The translations under genes and the position numbers were made by a program. Source: Ceratothoa steindachneri (taxonomy: Eukaryota > Arthropoda > Malacostraca > Isopoda > Cymothoidae). Taken from it: a stretch of 64,000 nt of DNA. The stretch lies in assembly GCA_963969495.1 (NCBI GenBank), contig OZ018318.1, positions 170,521,258 through 170,585,257 of the forward strand, written 5' to 3'. The notes under the pieces are model-generated. The model saw only the letters and a program-made list of their open reading frames with translations. It searched no databases and was not told the origin of the DNA. Positions 10,750 through 22,673 of the stretch are shown piece by piece (position 1 is the first letter of the stretch; every line of letters starts with the position of its first letter).

Positions 10750-13479
10750 TATTTCCTCTGATGTATATTATTGTCAAGGATATTAAGTCCAATATTATTC
10801 TTACAAATACTCTATCAATACTACTCTATGTGATTTAAAAACAATGTAGTTTTTTATAGTCTCACTAATACAATTATTACCACTAATTTATAGCTCTGTA
10901 GCATTTCTGCGCGTTCTAATATACATTACTTTTACGATAGCGGGAATATTTTCCTGATAATGAGGTAGCCATCTGATTCTGAGACATAGGTGAGATGTAT
11001 TGCACATAAGTGTTAATCTTAAGTTCATTGAAAGTTTCTACAATATTATATAATAATAGGTGCAAATTCGTTATATCACCTCACTCCTCAGTTACAGTAA
11101 ACTTTGGGATAAATAAACTATTAGTATGATAGATATTGTTATTGCCATGTTGCTTGCTATCAAATGAACTGTTATTACATGTTACAACTGATAGCTCTGA
11201 TCCACAGTTGGATTGTGAATTTCTCAAGTGCCGCTCATCTTCAAAGACGTCAAAACGTGTCATATCGATTCGCGCTCGTGCAGTCGATCATTAGGACCAG
11301 TCAGGTGAGTAGCTCTTGATCTCTTGCATAATGGATAGTTCTGATGATCCAGAAGAATTTAATTTATTATCATTAATTGAACCACCAAAACCTTAATGGA
11401 TGAGTCTTACCGAATGAAACGACTCATCAAGAACGGCGAGTCCGGGTAGAGAAAGGCCGAGAAGAAGATTTAGAAGGAAATTCTGATCAAATAAAAAATA
11501 CGAACTGGGTTAAATCGTATTAGATAATTTCCAACAAATAGTTTAAAGTTCTTAATTGTAGTGACGAGTTCAAACTATCGTTTTTGTGTTTGCTATTCCC
11601 GGAAAAACCTGATCCATCCCCGTGCTGCATTTTGGGAACACATCTATCGTTAAATTTATTTACTTGATTATCTTTATAGATCACGTTTAACCCCATCAAT
11701 TCTCGTATCAGCAGTGTCGGTACAACAAAATATTAATTTGTATTATATTAAAGATCTCAATTCTGATCAAGCTGCATTTTTAATTCAGAAATTAAATATA
11801 TCGAGAAAGACTGCATTCTGAGTTTCGACAATACATGTAAGAACCGTCACAATAAAAGAACTAAGTCAAAGGATACTGCCAACACGTCAAAGGCGGTAAA
11901 ATATGTGATTAGTTGAGCAAGACAGTACTTACAATTACTCTAGCAATTTGATGATAAGTTATTTGCTTTCATAATTGACTTGCATGCACCCTCTTTCTAA
12001 GGTAGTGAGAAATTTAAAGATTTTATTTCCAGGTATGTTACTATATATATTTAATAGGTTAGCCTAAATTTATCTGATTAATTATTTTTAAACTACTATT
12101 TCATTGTAATTGAATGTTGTTTCATTCATATTAATTCGCATAGATCCCGGGCTGATGTTATAGATATTTTATATCGTATGTTATCACAATAGAATATTCG
12201 TTCTGTTCAATTATAGATTTCATTTGTTACATTTTTGAAAACAATTTTAGATAGTATATTTGTTCGTTTGGAAAAAAAATATGATGTTTAATCTTTTACA
12301 TACATGTTAAGTTGTTGATATCAATTAAAATTTCAATTTGGGTGTTTACCAAGACATCAAAGAACCATCCTGCCTTCACTGACCCACCAAATAGCTTCCT
12401 GAATAGATGCAATTCATCAAAATTAAAACAAGACCGACAGCTCAACAATATTTCGGCTTCTATTATATGGTTCACTAACTATCGCAGCTTTCTCGGATTA
12501 CAGTGCAATGGGTAAAAATATTCATTTCATTAATATATCCAGTATCCACCCGTTACACATGACGTATTGCATTTACATATGATACGTATGTGTGACTTCG
12601 ATGTTTGAATTTACTTGAATATTAGTTACCTACAAACTGCAACTAGTATAAATTATATTTATTATTACAAAATAAATAAAGGATGAACTTAGACAATAAG
12701 GGGTGAGAACATTTTTGTGAAGATTCTCGCAGATTTTTATATCAGTATATAACAAGAAGAACGTCATCATCTATAAAAGGCTATACTCACGCTCTGCTAT
12801 GCAAGTGAGATTGGCCTAATGATTTATGGAACACTTTTGAGATATATTATAAAGTTTATATTTTTATCATTAGATTGATGGAAACACTTTTTGATGAAGA
12901 AATGGAACTCTGAGCTTTACAAGATTAAAAGGAACGCACAATTGCACATGTACCCTAGAATAGCAGAACAACTGGGTAATATCAGCCAGGAATTTCCACT
13001 CACTTAGAGTAAGATTGTGGTCACTGCGTAGCGTACGATAAGTGTAGGCACAAGCGGCTTTAAAGGTGTGCTTGAATAAGTTCCTTTTGAGGCTCAAGAT
13101 GGCCGAGTGGATTCGCCGCTAACAGTGATCCAGCGACGCAAGAAGCTGTTTTCTTTGCCCCTTTTCCGATTCTCCTCTATCTACAACTGTATCAGTCAAT
13201 GGGTCAATTTTAGGGTAATTGTTAAGATTAGTAGCGCACGATTTTGTTAGCAATTTTTGCTACAGTTTTGCTATTTTCTTAGCGTTGATGTGATGTGAAT
13301 CATTCACCGGTATTGAGCAATCAAGCGTTTATTTTTTCCAGGTTCATTTTGTGCTTCTAAGGACTGGTATAAACTTGTTATTTTATTTTCGATATTTTTT
13401 TTCGGAAGCCTATTATCGATGTCTCCGGTCAAATTTTGGAAAATGTCTGCCGTCGAATTTTGGGAAAATTCATATATAT
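10750..13479. other. No gene recognised
   Basis: About 2.7 kb of AT-rich sequence. Short open frames at 11081-11263 (-), 12312-12515 (+) and 12870-13097 (-) are stop-free but match nothing I know. 13091-13120 has a perfect tRNA A-box-like TGGCCGAGTGG but no paired B box. Confidence 0.4.
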
Positions 13480-13830
13480 ATATAAACCAGTCAATGGCTT
13501 CGCCACAGCTTGCGCTTCGCTACTAAGATTAAAATTTAAATCTAAAAAAGAGCAGCCATGGTTAAATTTTTATAAATTTTCTTAACTTCGCCAATAATAA
13601 TAATTTAAAAAGGAACTCTAAACTAAATTTCCCCCCTTTTCAAAATATCACGTTGCTAAAATATATTTATAAAATATAAAATATATTTATATTATAAAAG
13701 AATTATTAGAAATAACTGATAAAAAACAAGTCCTAACCAAACTAAGATGAAATTATTATTCAAATACTTAAAAAAGTCCCCTTCTTAAATTATAGAGTTA
13801 GTGATGATGATGATGTGTTAAAAAAAGGAA
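13480..13830 (+). repeat. Internal fragment shared with the 45.5-kb hAT-type element
   Basis: GCTTGCGCTTCGCTACTAAG, the GCAGCCATGGTTAAAT block, AGAATTATTAGAAATAACTG and the ACCAAACTAAGATGAAATTA block occur in the same order at 45700-45990. This is therefore another copy of the middle of that element. The terminal CAGTGGCGTAG ends are not found here. Confidence 0.65.
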
Positions 13831-14285
13831 GTTTTTTAGTGTAGATAATTTTTTTATTGGACAAATTCCAAAGAAGTGTTTTTTTGTTAGGCTATTGCAA
13901 TCACATCATATTGTATTATATCTAATTTTTAAGGTAATTTCGAAATGGGAACGAAACCCTCCATAACCCCCCCCCCGTTCCTCACTTAATTGTGGGGCTT
14001 TACACCCCCCGCACACACACACACACTCTCAGCATTTTTTAATAAACTCGTAATATTCCTAATTCGAAAAGCCTAGCATTAGATTTGAATTCAAAGGCTA
14101 TTGCCAGACGTCGTTGTAAGCAAGCCTACAAAAAGTTAAGGGAATGTGGGGAAAAATAGCTAGAAATGTAGCCAACAAAAAATCGCTTAAAAAAAATCAA
14201 GCGCCATTAATCTTAACAATTACCAAGTTTCGTGAAGGCGTTTAAATATTCGGCATCAACATTGACTGCACATTGGAATGTGAAA
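13831..14285. other. Low-complexity non-coding
   Basis: Short C runs near 13965 and 14007, a (CA)7 tract at about 14013-14026, otherwise nothing recognised. Confidence 0.5.
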
Positions 14286-14838
14286 CAGAGTATAAAGGAA
14301 AGATGAGGAATTAACACTAATTCATAAAAGAAAGATGAAGAATTGACACTAATTCATAAAAGAAAGATGAAGAATTGGCACTAATTCATAAAAGAAAGAT
14401 GAAGAATTGACACTAATTCATAAAAGAAAGATGAAGAATTGGCACTAATTCATAAAAGAAAGATGAAGAATTGACACTAATTCATAAAAGAAAGATGAAG
14501 AATTGGCACTAATTCATAAAAGAAAGATGAAGAATTGGCACTAATTCATAAAAGAAAGATGAAGAATTGACACTAATTCATAAAAAAAGATGAAGAATTG
14601 ACACTAATTCATAAAAGAACAAATGAAGGATTAACACTAATTCATAAAAGAAAGATGAAGAATTGACACTAATTAAAAAAAAAGATGAAGAATTGACACT
14701 AATTCATAAAAGAACAAATGAAGGATTGACACTAATTCATAAAAGAAAGATGAAGAATTGACACTAATTCATAAAAGAAAGTTGAAGAATTGACACTAAT
14801 TAATAAAAGAAAGATGAAGAATTGACACTAATTTATGC
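14286..14838 (+). repeat. 32-bp minisatellite, about 17 copies
   Basis: Head-to-tail repeats of AATTCATAAAAGAAAGATGA plus AGAATTGACACT, highly uniform with G/A variants (TTGGCACT versus TTGACACT). Two units carry GAACAAATGAAGGATT. Two units are shortened by an A-run slip. Confidence 0.95.
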
Positions 14839-15339
14839 GCCTCTAGATTCAAAAGAACCAGAAAAAAATTCTCTCATATTTATGGCGTTGCTCTCACATT
14901 ACGAATATAAGGGGTACAGCGGATATTAAAAGTGTAACTTCTAAAATTAAAAATTCGGCAATGGGTAAATACATACACTGCTATTAGGAATTGTTTAGGA
15001 AGGGTAGGAGCATGCGACCACTGCCGAAGAGAGTAAAAATAAAATGGAGGGGGATAGCCTCCTTCATGAAGGCAAATAGTCAACAAGTCTGTGGTCGCGA
15101 ATCCGTCCCGAGCAGTCACAGCCCGATATCATGCAAATTTAAGTTCTCTTCGGCCGTCTCCCATATTCTTAGCCAGGGCTGACATGATTCCTTCCTTTTC
15201 AGTGTAAAGAAGAGCGAAACACTGATCTGGTCACTGAGTCCTCGCGGACTCATCGGGGCGTTCATTTCCCAAAATGCACACATGTCCTGGAACCCAGCAA
15301 TTTAAATCAAATTTTCACAATTCAAAGATAAGTAAAAAA
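14839..15339. other. Nothing recognised
   Basis: Open frames on both strands at 14880-15180 overlap one another and have no recognisable product. Confidence 0.4.
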
Positions 15340-15393
15340 AAATCTCTAAGAGGTTTAATAGTTTTTGAGTAATACTAATTCAAAGTTCGATAA

Positions 15394-15396
<3 letters not shown>
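15340..15396. mobile_element. Terminal remnant of a mariner like the 30.1-31.9-kb element
   Basis: AATCTCTAAGAGGTTTAATA then TTTTTGAGTAATACTAATTC and AAAGTTCGATAAC closely follow the inner-to-outer order of the terminal inverted repeat seen at 31850-31895. The outermost GGACACC end is missing, and a (TA)n tract begins where it should continue. Confidence 0.55.

Positions 15397-15462
<66 letters not shown>
15396..15462. repeat. (TA)n microsatellite
   Basis: About 67 bp of TA. It joins a cut mariner end on the left to a Gypsy fragment on the right. Confidence 0.98.
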
Positions 15463-15464
<2 letters not shown>

Positions 15465-15479
15465 TCTGATATGGTCAAT

Positions 15480-16690
15480 TTCTACTAACCCTTGAACACT
15501 CTGCTCTCCGCGACCAAGAGAAACTTTTGTCTACACTTGTTTCCTGGGGCGCTTTCAAAGCTTTTCCATTGTCAAACACTTCATCGCCTCCACTCCCCCC
15601 CAACCCCCGCCGTTTATTAGCGTTGCCTTGAATGCGTCCTCGACTCATATCGTTGCTTCGCTGAATTATAACTCATGACAACCTCTCGCTTTCTTTCCTA
15701 TTCTTAGAATGTGTACAGCACATTCTATCGAGTATTATTTGTACTATACATTGCAGTCAGCCACCTTCAGTCAGTATTTTGAAGGGCATGATTTTATTCT
15801 CCTCAACGAACATAAAGTTTTGTTTGATGCTCTTTCTGCTGTCGGCACGTCTTCTGTGCACTCTGAAGTGGATAGTCTCTATTTTGATTTCATCTTGCAG
15901 TTTAAGAGTGATATTCACTATGTTCCTGGCTCTCCCACCCCTTCTGGAAGCACTCTCTCCCGTTTCTGCAATTTCTGGTACGCCACTCTCTCGTTCCTAG
16001 CTTATCGATCTTGCGACACTAACGCTAACTGAGGACTGAGGCATACATACTAAATCTTTACTTCATTCGTTACAACTCGTCCGTTCGAGAAATGGAACTC
16101 CCATGCAGTCCTTCCAGACTTATCATGGTATCTTTAGTTTGCATCACTGTCCTCGCAATCTCGTTCCTCTTTTTTACCTTCGGCATGTTTTCGATCAAAT
16201 TCAAGGTCCTTCTTATCGTGATATTCGAGAAACTCGCAAGTTCTTTGTATATCGTTTTGTGTTACCAGGTAGGTGCGTCGACGTAGAAGAATTATCTTGC
16301 TTATGCGTTTCTTGTCAGCATGCCAAAGTACATTCCCATACCAAGACCCTTCTGGGTTCTGTTATTATTCCTTCGTCACGCTTTGATGCTATTCATATCA
16401 ATCTAGTTGATCCTCCATCTTAATGTCATGGCTGTAGTTATCTTCTGACCATGATCGTTTGTTTTAATTTTTGGCAAGAGGCGTAGCTTTTCCTTATATT
16501 TGAGCAGAAACGATTTGGTGTCACAGATACCACCATGGGAGGGGGGGGGGTATTTGGATCTAACCAGTGGCTGTCGTTCATGTTGTCAAGAACGGAGTCG
16601 AGTCATTTTCATAAGAAAGTCTGCCCCATCAGTCCAAACAGGTTAATTTTATTTTCGTAGCTTATCCCATTCGAATGCTTTGAACGCAAT
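15480..16690 (+). pseudogene. Gypsy-type pol remnant: RNase H and integrase
   Basis: Starts in the RT-RNase H connection, with HIVASLNYNS and QPLAFFP around 15640-15700. The RNase H region (about 15710-16030) reads ATFSQYFEGHDFILLNEHKV, corresponding to the usual HFRxFLEGRxFxxxTDHKP; the TDHK motif is now LNEHK. It continues to FILQFKSDIHYVPGSPTPSG. The integrase zinc-binding region (16095-16330) has HGIFSLHHCPRN, RKFFVYRFVLPG and CVSCQHAKVHSHTK. The start of the catalytic core follows with SRFDAIHINLVDP, YLLTMI and RFGVTDTT. Frameshifts and stops throughout. Order and motifs fit Ty3/Gypsy. No LTR found, and the 5' part is lost at the (TA)n tract. Confidence 0.85.
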
Positions 16691-17560
16691 AGGTGCCAGT
16701 GTATTTTGTGATGAATAACCCGAAAAAGGCCTCTTGAGGTCAAGTGTTACGGTAGAGATTTAACCAAAGTATCAAATTAGAGGATTTAATGAGAAAACTA
16801 TTTTTCCCGTTATAGATTGCCAAAATAGTTGGTAATATATATGCTATCAACTAGGTATAGTTAAAGCGTGCACAACAATAATTAAAAACGCTCACCATAG
16901 ATAATGTGACATTTCAGCTGTAGGTAATACATTTCAGTTATAATAGGAACAGGTAAGTTAGAGTTGTTTTTGATAGTTTTGATCTAAGTAGGTCGTCGTT
17001 TATCTTCATTGTGTGGGTGGCGGACGTAGAAAGACTTAGTATTCCTACAGGACCTTTAGAAGTCACTTAGTATCGAAATATCGACAATAAGACTATAGAC
17101 AACCGCAACAATAGATCAGGTCATTAAAAAGACAAGTTTAAGGTACCCTGAGAACTCAAAGGATCTTGGTAACCCTTGTCGGGGCGAATTGAGCAAGGAG
17201 CGGGCTTGAGGTCCTGTTTGGCATTGGACAAGGAACTTTAATCAGAAAATCATTCGAAAAGATTGACAGTTAAACTTGCCGCCCTTAAGGAAAACTCTCT
17301 TTTCAAAGTCAGCGCCCCCACATCCACCGACAGTCTTAAACCCTTCCATTGAAAGTTTTAGTGAGTTTTGTATTGCCAGAGTATAGTGGTTTGTAATGTG
17401 GTGTTAGTAATGTGAATAGAGTGACGTCCACTTGTGCTTGTCTTAAACTATTTATCTTTCTGAAAGTGTTTGACTTTCTTTTGTAGTAAAATTTATTTTG
17501 TGTCCCTATTTCTCCTAACTAACCCTCAGCCACGGCAAAGTTAAAAAGTGGGACTAAATT
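16691..17560. other. Nothing recognised
   Basis: No coding match. Composition rises in GC towards 17560, probably the 5' untranslated part of the following LINE. Confidence 0.4.
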
Positions 17561-18070
17561 CAAGGAATGACTAAGGTAATAGAAGGAGGCGTTCACTCTC
17601 CACCCCCCTTGGGAACTCCTCTTAGCCCCCCCGTAAGGAGCACAGCGATTTGCTTTCCTGGCCTCCGTGCTAACGGAACTTAGCGCCCGCCCTGCCACAG
17701 CTTATCTTCTTCTCCTTCTCTCTAACAGCCTCTGTTTTTACCCTACCTCCTCACTTTCCCTACAACCTCTACTATAACTTTCTCTGGTCAGCCTCTAATT
17801 ACATATGGGAGATGCTGACAATCTTCCTCTCACCTAACTATGCTGGATTGGGGCTGTGAGGGGAGGGGAGGAGGGGACAACGTTCCATCATCCCTGAACT
17901 CCAATTTAGGGTAGTAGGTTTTTAACAACCTGCTTCACCCCACCCCACACCTTCCTCACATACCCTTTACCTCTCCTTTCACAGTCTATCACTTTTACGC
18001 CCAGCCCAAGGTAGAGCCGCCATGCCGAAAGGCTGCCAAGCGTTTGCATCCTGTAACTAATAGGTTCAAC

Positions 18071-19103
18071 ATGCCTGATGATGAGAATAAAAAAAAAACA
18101 ACTCTCTCCACTTCCCATTCACCCCAACCGGAGCCGCCCTCGGGTAGCTCCAGAGTAGAAAAGGAGGTCCCTCCTCTCGTAACTTCTCTAGCTCCCCTCC
18201 AAACTTCTTTTACTGGAGGGGAGGCTTACTTCTTTCCCATGCCTACGGGTGCAGGGGACCTCCCCCTCACCCCCTTTCTGCAGTCGCCCTTTGCGAATCC
18301 CTCCTACTTGATGCAGTTCCCTCTTTACTTTCCCAGGGGACTGCCAAGAAAGCACGCCAATGGCCAATAATTAACCGCTCCTGGTAGGAGCAGCTCGATA
18401 AGGCTAACCCACTGAAGGGGGGGCGAGAGATGACAAGGCCTGTCGGACCGTGTCTTCTAAAGTCCTGCTGGCCTTAAGTCCAAATCTTGTGTGGTCAAGT
18501 GTGTCAATTACGGAGAGCCTCATCTCGCTTCTTAGAAGCAATGTGGTGTGTATCTCCTTGAGAAGGAAATCCTGGCCGGTCAGGCACAGGATCGTCTCTA
18601 ACTTCGCGAGGCTAAGGACTTGGTCCTGGCACGCCCGGTGTTGCCTGGTAAATCCTATGCCTCAATATTAAGAAAGACACGCTCTACTCCTGGCCCTTCC
18701 AGGCCTACGAGCACGGTGGTTTACGCGCCCATTCGGAGCCCTTCTGCGGGTTCTACCCACGCTGGGTGCTCCCGTGAAAAAGCTGGTGGCACAAAGGGTT
18801 CACACCCAGCCCCGGCTAAAACCAGGGTTTACCCTCCCTTCCCCCGGGGTGAACGTTTTACGTAAAACAAAACGGCCGCGCGCCTCCACCAAGTTGCTAG
18901 ACTCACAGGAGGCAACACCCCTGAAGTTGGTCGTGAGGTCATCTTCCGGGGTTCCTAAAGCTGCCTCCCAAAAGGAGGATAGCACTAAAGGAGTTTTGGC
19001 TCCTACTCCTACACCGAGTGCTAGGCTGAGTCACTCGTCAGCGGTGGAACCTCCAAAGGAGAGACTCACGCCTCCGAAGCCGCCCCAACTACCTAAGCTT
19101 TGA
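18071..19103 (+). pseudogene. LINE ORF1 (nucleic-acid-binding, jockey-like)
   Basis: The first ATG sits in CAACATGCCTGATG and opens a frame rich in P, S and T (SHSPQPEPPSGSS, PPLVTSLAPLQTS) that stops at about 18370. After frameshifts, VARQAQDRL-like and EAKDLVLARPVLPGKSYASI (about 18590-18670) follow, then more P/S/K-rich sequence to about 19103. The region lies immediately upstream of an endonuclease-RT-RNase H series on the same strand and has the proline-rich character of a LINE ORF1. I cannot see clear CCHC knuckles. Function inferred from position. Confidence 0.6.
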
Positions 19104-19284
19104 AGGCTGAGGGAGGAAAAGACTCACATGGTGAGCCCAACCTCCCCCGATAATTCTTCGAGGCGGCTGCGACTTCAGTGCAGTATCCTGCCAACAACGT
19201 CCTGAATTCTGCCTCCGGGAAGCGTACAGCCATTGCCCTGAGAGTCTTTTCTTCGAAGAGGGAACCCGTATCTCCTTCGAGTTA

Positions 19285-19638
19285 GGGCTGGAGGGCATGT
19301 TCCTTCAATGGAATTGCTGCGAACTACTTGCCAACTGGGAGAGGCTTCCCAGGCTCATCTCCTCCCGTTTTTCCTTAGCTATCTTTTTTCCAGGACACCA
19401 AGCTGGGCGCATGCTCCCTGCCTACCATGCCGGGATATAAGGGTTTTATGACCATACCATCATGGCATGGGGGCCAGGCAGGAGGGTGCACCATTTACAC
19501 ACAGCATGATGTTCCCACTCTTATCTTCGCTTTAGACACCTCCTTTCAGGCAGTATCTCTGCAGCTGCACCTAAATAGGATGTATACTGTTATTTCCGCG
19601 TAGATTCTACGATCAGCGACTTCACGCGGTGGAAGTCC
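19285..19638 (+). pseudogene. LINE apurinic-type endonuclease, N-terminal half
   Basis: FNGIAANYLPTGRG corresponds to the LQWNCxGLRANW opening of LINE endonucleases. FFQDTKLGACSLPTMPGYKG matches the catalytic ETKL block with E changed to D. GQAGGCTIYTQHDVP, LDTSFQAVSLQLHL and MYTVISA follow, the strand that precedes the GDFN motif. Several stops. The domain breaks off at RSATSRGGSP, where a misplaced RT segment begins. It resumes at 20117, so the GDFN region is missing. Confidence 0.75.
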
Positions 19639-20116
19639 CACGATGGGGGCGAGGGGACGCCTATCAATATTCATATGTGAATTTTTGCCAGATCGTCGAT
19701 TCCGTATAGGGCTGTGGGGAGGGACTCTCCGGTCCAATGGAGCAGGAAGAGGTTGTCTCGCAGGGAAGTGTCCTCAGTGTCACACTCTTCGTCCTGAGCA
19801 TCAATGGCATCACCTCAGTGCTGCCGGAAGATTTTCTCGCGACGCTCTACGTGGACGACGTTTCGTCTCTTTTGGCGCGGACTAGATGCCAACTCTGAAA
19901 TGTTGACTCTAACAGGCCTGGAAGTGGTGGACTCGCACCGTTTCCTTGTTCTTGTATTTGACCGAGACCTCACCTGGGAGGCTCATATTCGCAGCCTTAG
20001 GGTCTCTTGTACACGCGCCATGGATATTCTTCGATCCGTGACGTTTAGCGCTTGGGGTGCTCATAGGGTTACTGCCTTACTTTTTTTACCGATCCTTTGT
20101 TTGTTCGAAGCTCGAC
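19639..20116 (+). pseudogene. Misplaced duplicate of the LINE's own RT segment
   Basis: About 478 bp nearly identical to 21112-21572 in the same element. It runs from GARGRLSIFICEFLPDRRFR, through VVSQGSVLSVTLFVLSING and LYVDDVSSLL (RT catalytic loop), to DSHRFLVLVFDRDLTWEAHI and FVCSKLD-equivalent sequence. This copy keeps the SQGSVL motif, which the in-place copy has lost through a 15-bp deletion. Both copies lack the same RT stretch after the YVDD loop, so that internal loss came first. It stands between the two halves of the endonuclease, where no RT belongs. Confidence 0.85.
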
Positions 20117-20890
20117 AATTCCAGAGGTCAGTTCTTTGCCGACCTGATCTACGAGCTGGAGATAGGTGTCCTAAATGTGGATGAGTTTACGTATCACTGC
20201 CCGAGAACCGCTTCATTTTCCTACCTCGATCTATCTTTGTGTTCTCCGGATGCATAATTTGATTTTGGGTGTGGGGTAGTCGATAACCTCCATGGTAGTG
20301 ATCACTTTCCCATTCAAATGTCATTTTCTGAGCAGCTGCCGCCCGAGAGCCTGCTACGGTGGTGCTTAGCGCGGGTGTGGTGGTCCGCATTTCAGGAAAT
20401 GACTGATTTCTGTCTCAGTCGATGAGTTATGTCGGTAGATAAGGCCATTGAGGTCTTCTCCGGCAACCTTATCTACCTTGACTTAACTCCAATTCCTAAG
20501 ACGTGTGGCCGTTTTGCACGCCAACCGCTTCTGTGGTGGTCAGCCGAGTGTGAGGCGTGCCTTAAACAAAAGTGTTACACCTACATGCGCTATAAGCACC
20601 GCCCGAACAATTTCACTGTCAGTGAATTTCGTCGAGCTAGGGCTAGGTTCCGGTATATTTCGAAGCACGCCCGCAGCGCTTCTTGGTGGGCATACGCGTT
20701 TACACTTAACACGAAGATCCCTGGCTTTTCTGTTAGATTTGTTCAACAGTATATAGGTAGAGGGTATCCTCCCAGACTCCTGTCAAATCGCTACTGTGCT
20801 CACTTTTTGCAAACCAGGGAAAAATCACTCTACCCTGGAAGGATTCCTCCCAATCTTTCTAACCTCCTGCGTATGCAAATTGATGGCTAA
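20117..20890 (+). pseudogene. LINE endonuclease C-terminal half and linker
   Basis: NSRGQFFADLIYELEIGVLN, TYHCPRTASFSYLDLSLCSP and HGSDHFPIQMSF (the conserved SDHxP endonuclease motif, intact) are followed by the linker to RT. The linker is an open frame at 20429-20890 with QPLLWWSAECEACLKQKCY, FRRARARFRYISKHARSASW and NTKIPGFSVRFVQQYIGRGY. WWxxEC and the basic RARxR segment are typical of jockey-superfamily LINEs. One frame covers 150 codons, better preserved than the endonuclease. Confidence 0.8.
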
Positions 20891-20939
20891 ATAGGTAAAA
20901 GTTAGATTAGCCTTTTTTCGGGGCAGCGGAGGCTATATT

Positions 20940-21685
20940 TCTTCTACACAGTGCGGCTTCCGCAAGTTCCCCTACGTCGGATGCTCTGCTTCCAATGGAA
21001 AATGCCGTCTGCGAGGCCTTCCTTCGTAGACAGCACTACGCCATGGTGTTTAACGATCTGGAGAAGGCCTATGATGCCGCATGGCGATGCAGTATCATGA
21101 AAACTCTTCACACGATGGGGGCGAGGGGACGCCTACCAATATTCATATGTGAATTTTTGCCAGATCGTCGATTCCGTATAGGGCTGTGGGAAGGGACTCT
21201 CCGGTCCAATGGAGCAGGAAGATGTTGTCCTCAGTGTCACACTCTTCGTCCTGAGCATCAATGGCATCACCTCAGTGCTGCCGGAAGATTTTCTCGCGAC
21301 GCTCTACGTGGACGACGTTTCGTCTCTTTTGGCGCGGACTAGATGCCAACTCTGAAATGTTGACTCTAACAGGCCTGGAAGTGGTGGACTCGCACCGTTT
21401 CCTTGTTCTTGTATTTGACCGAGACCTCACCTGGGAGGCTCATATTCGCAGCCTTAGGGTCTCTTGTACACGCGCCATGGATATTCTTCGATCCGTGACG
21501 TTTAGCGCTTGGGGTGCTCATAGGGTTACTGCCTTACTTTTTTACCGATCCTTTGTTTGTTCGAAGCTCGACTACGTTTACGAATTTTATGCATATGCAG
21601 CCGAGCGTGTATCGCGTAAGGTGGACTTGATCCACCACAGAGGCCTACGGCTGGCGACCGGTACCTTCCTCAGTCGCCAATAGCT
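20940..21685 (+). pseudogene. LINE reverse transcriptase (jockey-like), in place
   Basis: TQCGFRKFPYVGCSASNGKC is a decayed QxGFR opening. NAVCEAFLRRQHYAMVFNDL then EKAYDAAWRCSI holds the first catalytic aspartate (FxDLEKAYD). GARGRLPIFICEFLPDRRFR follows, and LYVDDVSSLL in another frame is the YVDD loop. After an internal loss come FLVLVFDRDLTWEAHIRSL, RSVTFSAWGAHRVTALLFYR and VDLIHHRGLRLATGTFL. A 15-bp deletion between TGTC repeats at about 21222 removes the SQGS motif. Non-functional. Confidence 0.85.
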
Positions 21686-21952
21686 TTCACTGCATCCACA
21701 GCTGATTTCAACGGTGTCAATGCCGCTAAGAGTCGCCAGTCATACCCTAAGTTTTAGGGTTAGGAAACTCCTTTGAGAACTTATTATATCTCTCGGGCCG
21801 GTGGCGCCCCTGGTTCTGCCGAGGACGCCACCCTGGATGGCACCACCTTTAACCTTTTGTCGCCACGCCTCTGCTTCCAACCCAAAGCTTCTACACCGCC
21901 GGAAGTATTGTGTTTGGACTTTTCGTAGCACCACACTTCGTGTCACGTTGGA

Positions 21953-22310
21953 ATCGTGCCAGTGTATACGGATGGCTACAAATCCCACGAGGGGGTCGGT
22001 TTCCACGTCGTATCCCCTCTGTTTGAAGTCTGCGGGGCTCTGTCAGGCACTGCGCGTGTCTTCACGGCCGAGCTGCTTGCAATACACAGCTCGGTACGGG
22101 AGATAACGCGACGTGCCTGGTTAGGAGACCGTATTGTGATTTATAGCGACTCACAAAGCGCCCTGTGTATTCTCGAGGCATTGAACTCTCCGCATCCCCT
22201 AGTTCGCGATATCCGTGATGCCGTGGTTTTGGCGAGCCGTCGGATGTCGAGAACAGAATCATGCGTTGGATTTCTGCTGCGATCAGAGGAATTTAGAATT
22301 CTGGCTTAAT
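21953..22310 (+). pseudogene. LINE RNase H domain
   Basis: The open frame 21956-22309 reads VYTDGYKSHEGVGFHVV (first catalytic D), FTAELLAIHSSVREI (catalytic E) and IVIYSDSQSALCILEAL (third D), then NSPHPLVRDIRDAVV. The D-E-D triad is intact. The C-terminal histidine region is replaced after SCVGFLL. A C-terminal RNase H after RT is known in some jockey/I-type LINEs. This domain is the best preserved in the element. Confidence 0.85.
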
Positions 22311-22406
22311 GGGGTCTCTGAAATAAGTGCTACGGAGATTTTAAAAACTTATTTGGGTCATTTAATATAAAATTGCTCGCCAAATTATGCAATTATTTGG
22401 TTAGAA

Positions 22407-22673
22407 ATGGGATTTCAGAACATGGGCAGGGGCGAAGTTAACCGACCTATACTAATAACCGAGAATAGGAATTATAGTAGCAAAATTAATGGGTTCAAGA
22501 ACAACAGTTTTAGGAGTGGAAATGGTAGTGTGGCAGTTACTTATTCAGAAAAGGGTAAAGTTAGGAAGAGCGACAATAGAGATAAGGGAAGCATAATGGA
22601 GCAAAGTAAAGAATTCGAAAATAGGAAGTGGGCAACAGAAGCAATCGCGTTTCTATTCATGAAGGTAAGTTAG
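22407..22673 (+). pseudogene. Possible Gypsy gag C-terminal region
   Basis: Open frame of 88 codons rich in N, S, R and G (GRGEVNRPILITENRNYSSK, RSGNGSVAVTYSEKGKVRKS). It lies directly before a protease-like frame, the place of gag in Gypsy elements. No CCHC knuckle visible, so assigned by position only. Confidence 0.4.

Noticed and set aside
11290..11400. Short frame MDSSDDPEEFNLLSLIEPP
   Set aside because: Protein-like but only about 20 codons before a stop, with no continuation found.
13088..13150. tRNA gene, from the A-box-like TGGCCGAGTGG
   Set aside because: No B box or acceptor pairing at the right distance.
14286..14838. CRISPR-like array
   Set aside because: The 32-bp units are directly adjacent with no unique spacers, and the context is eukaryotic; this is a minisatellite.
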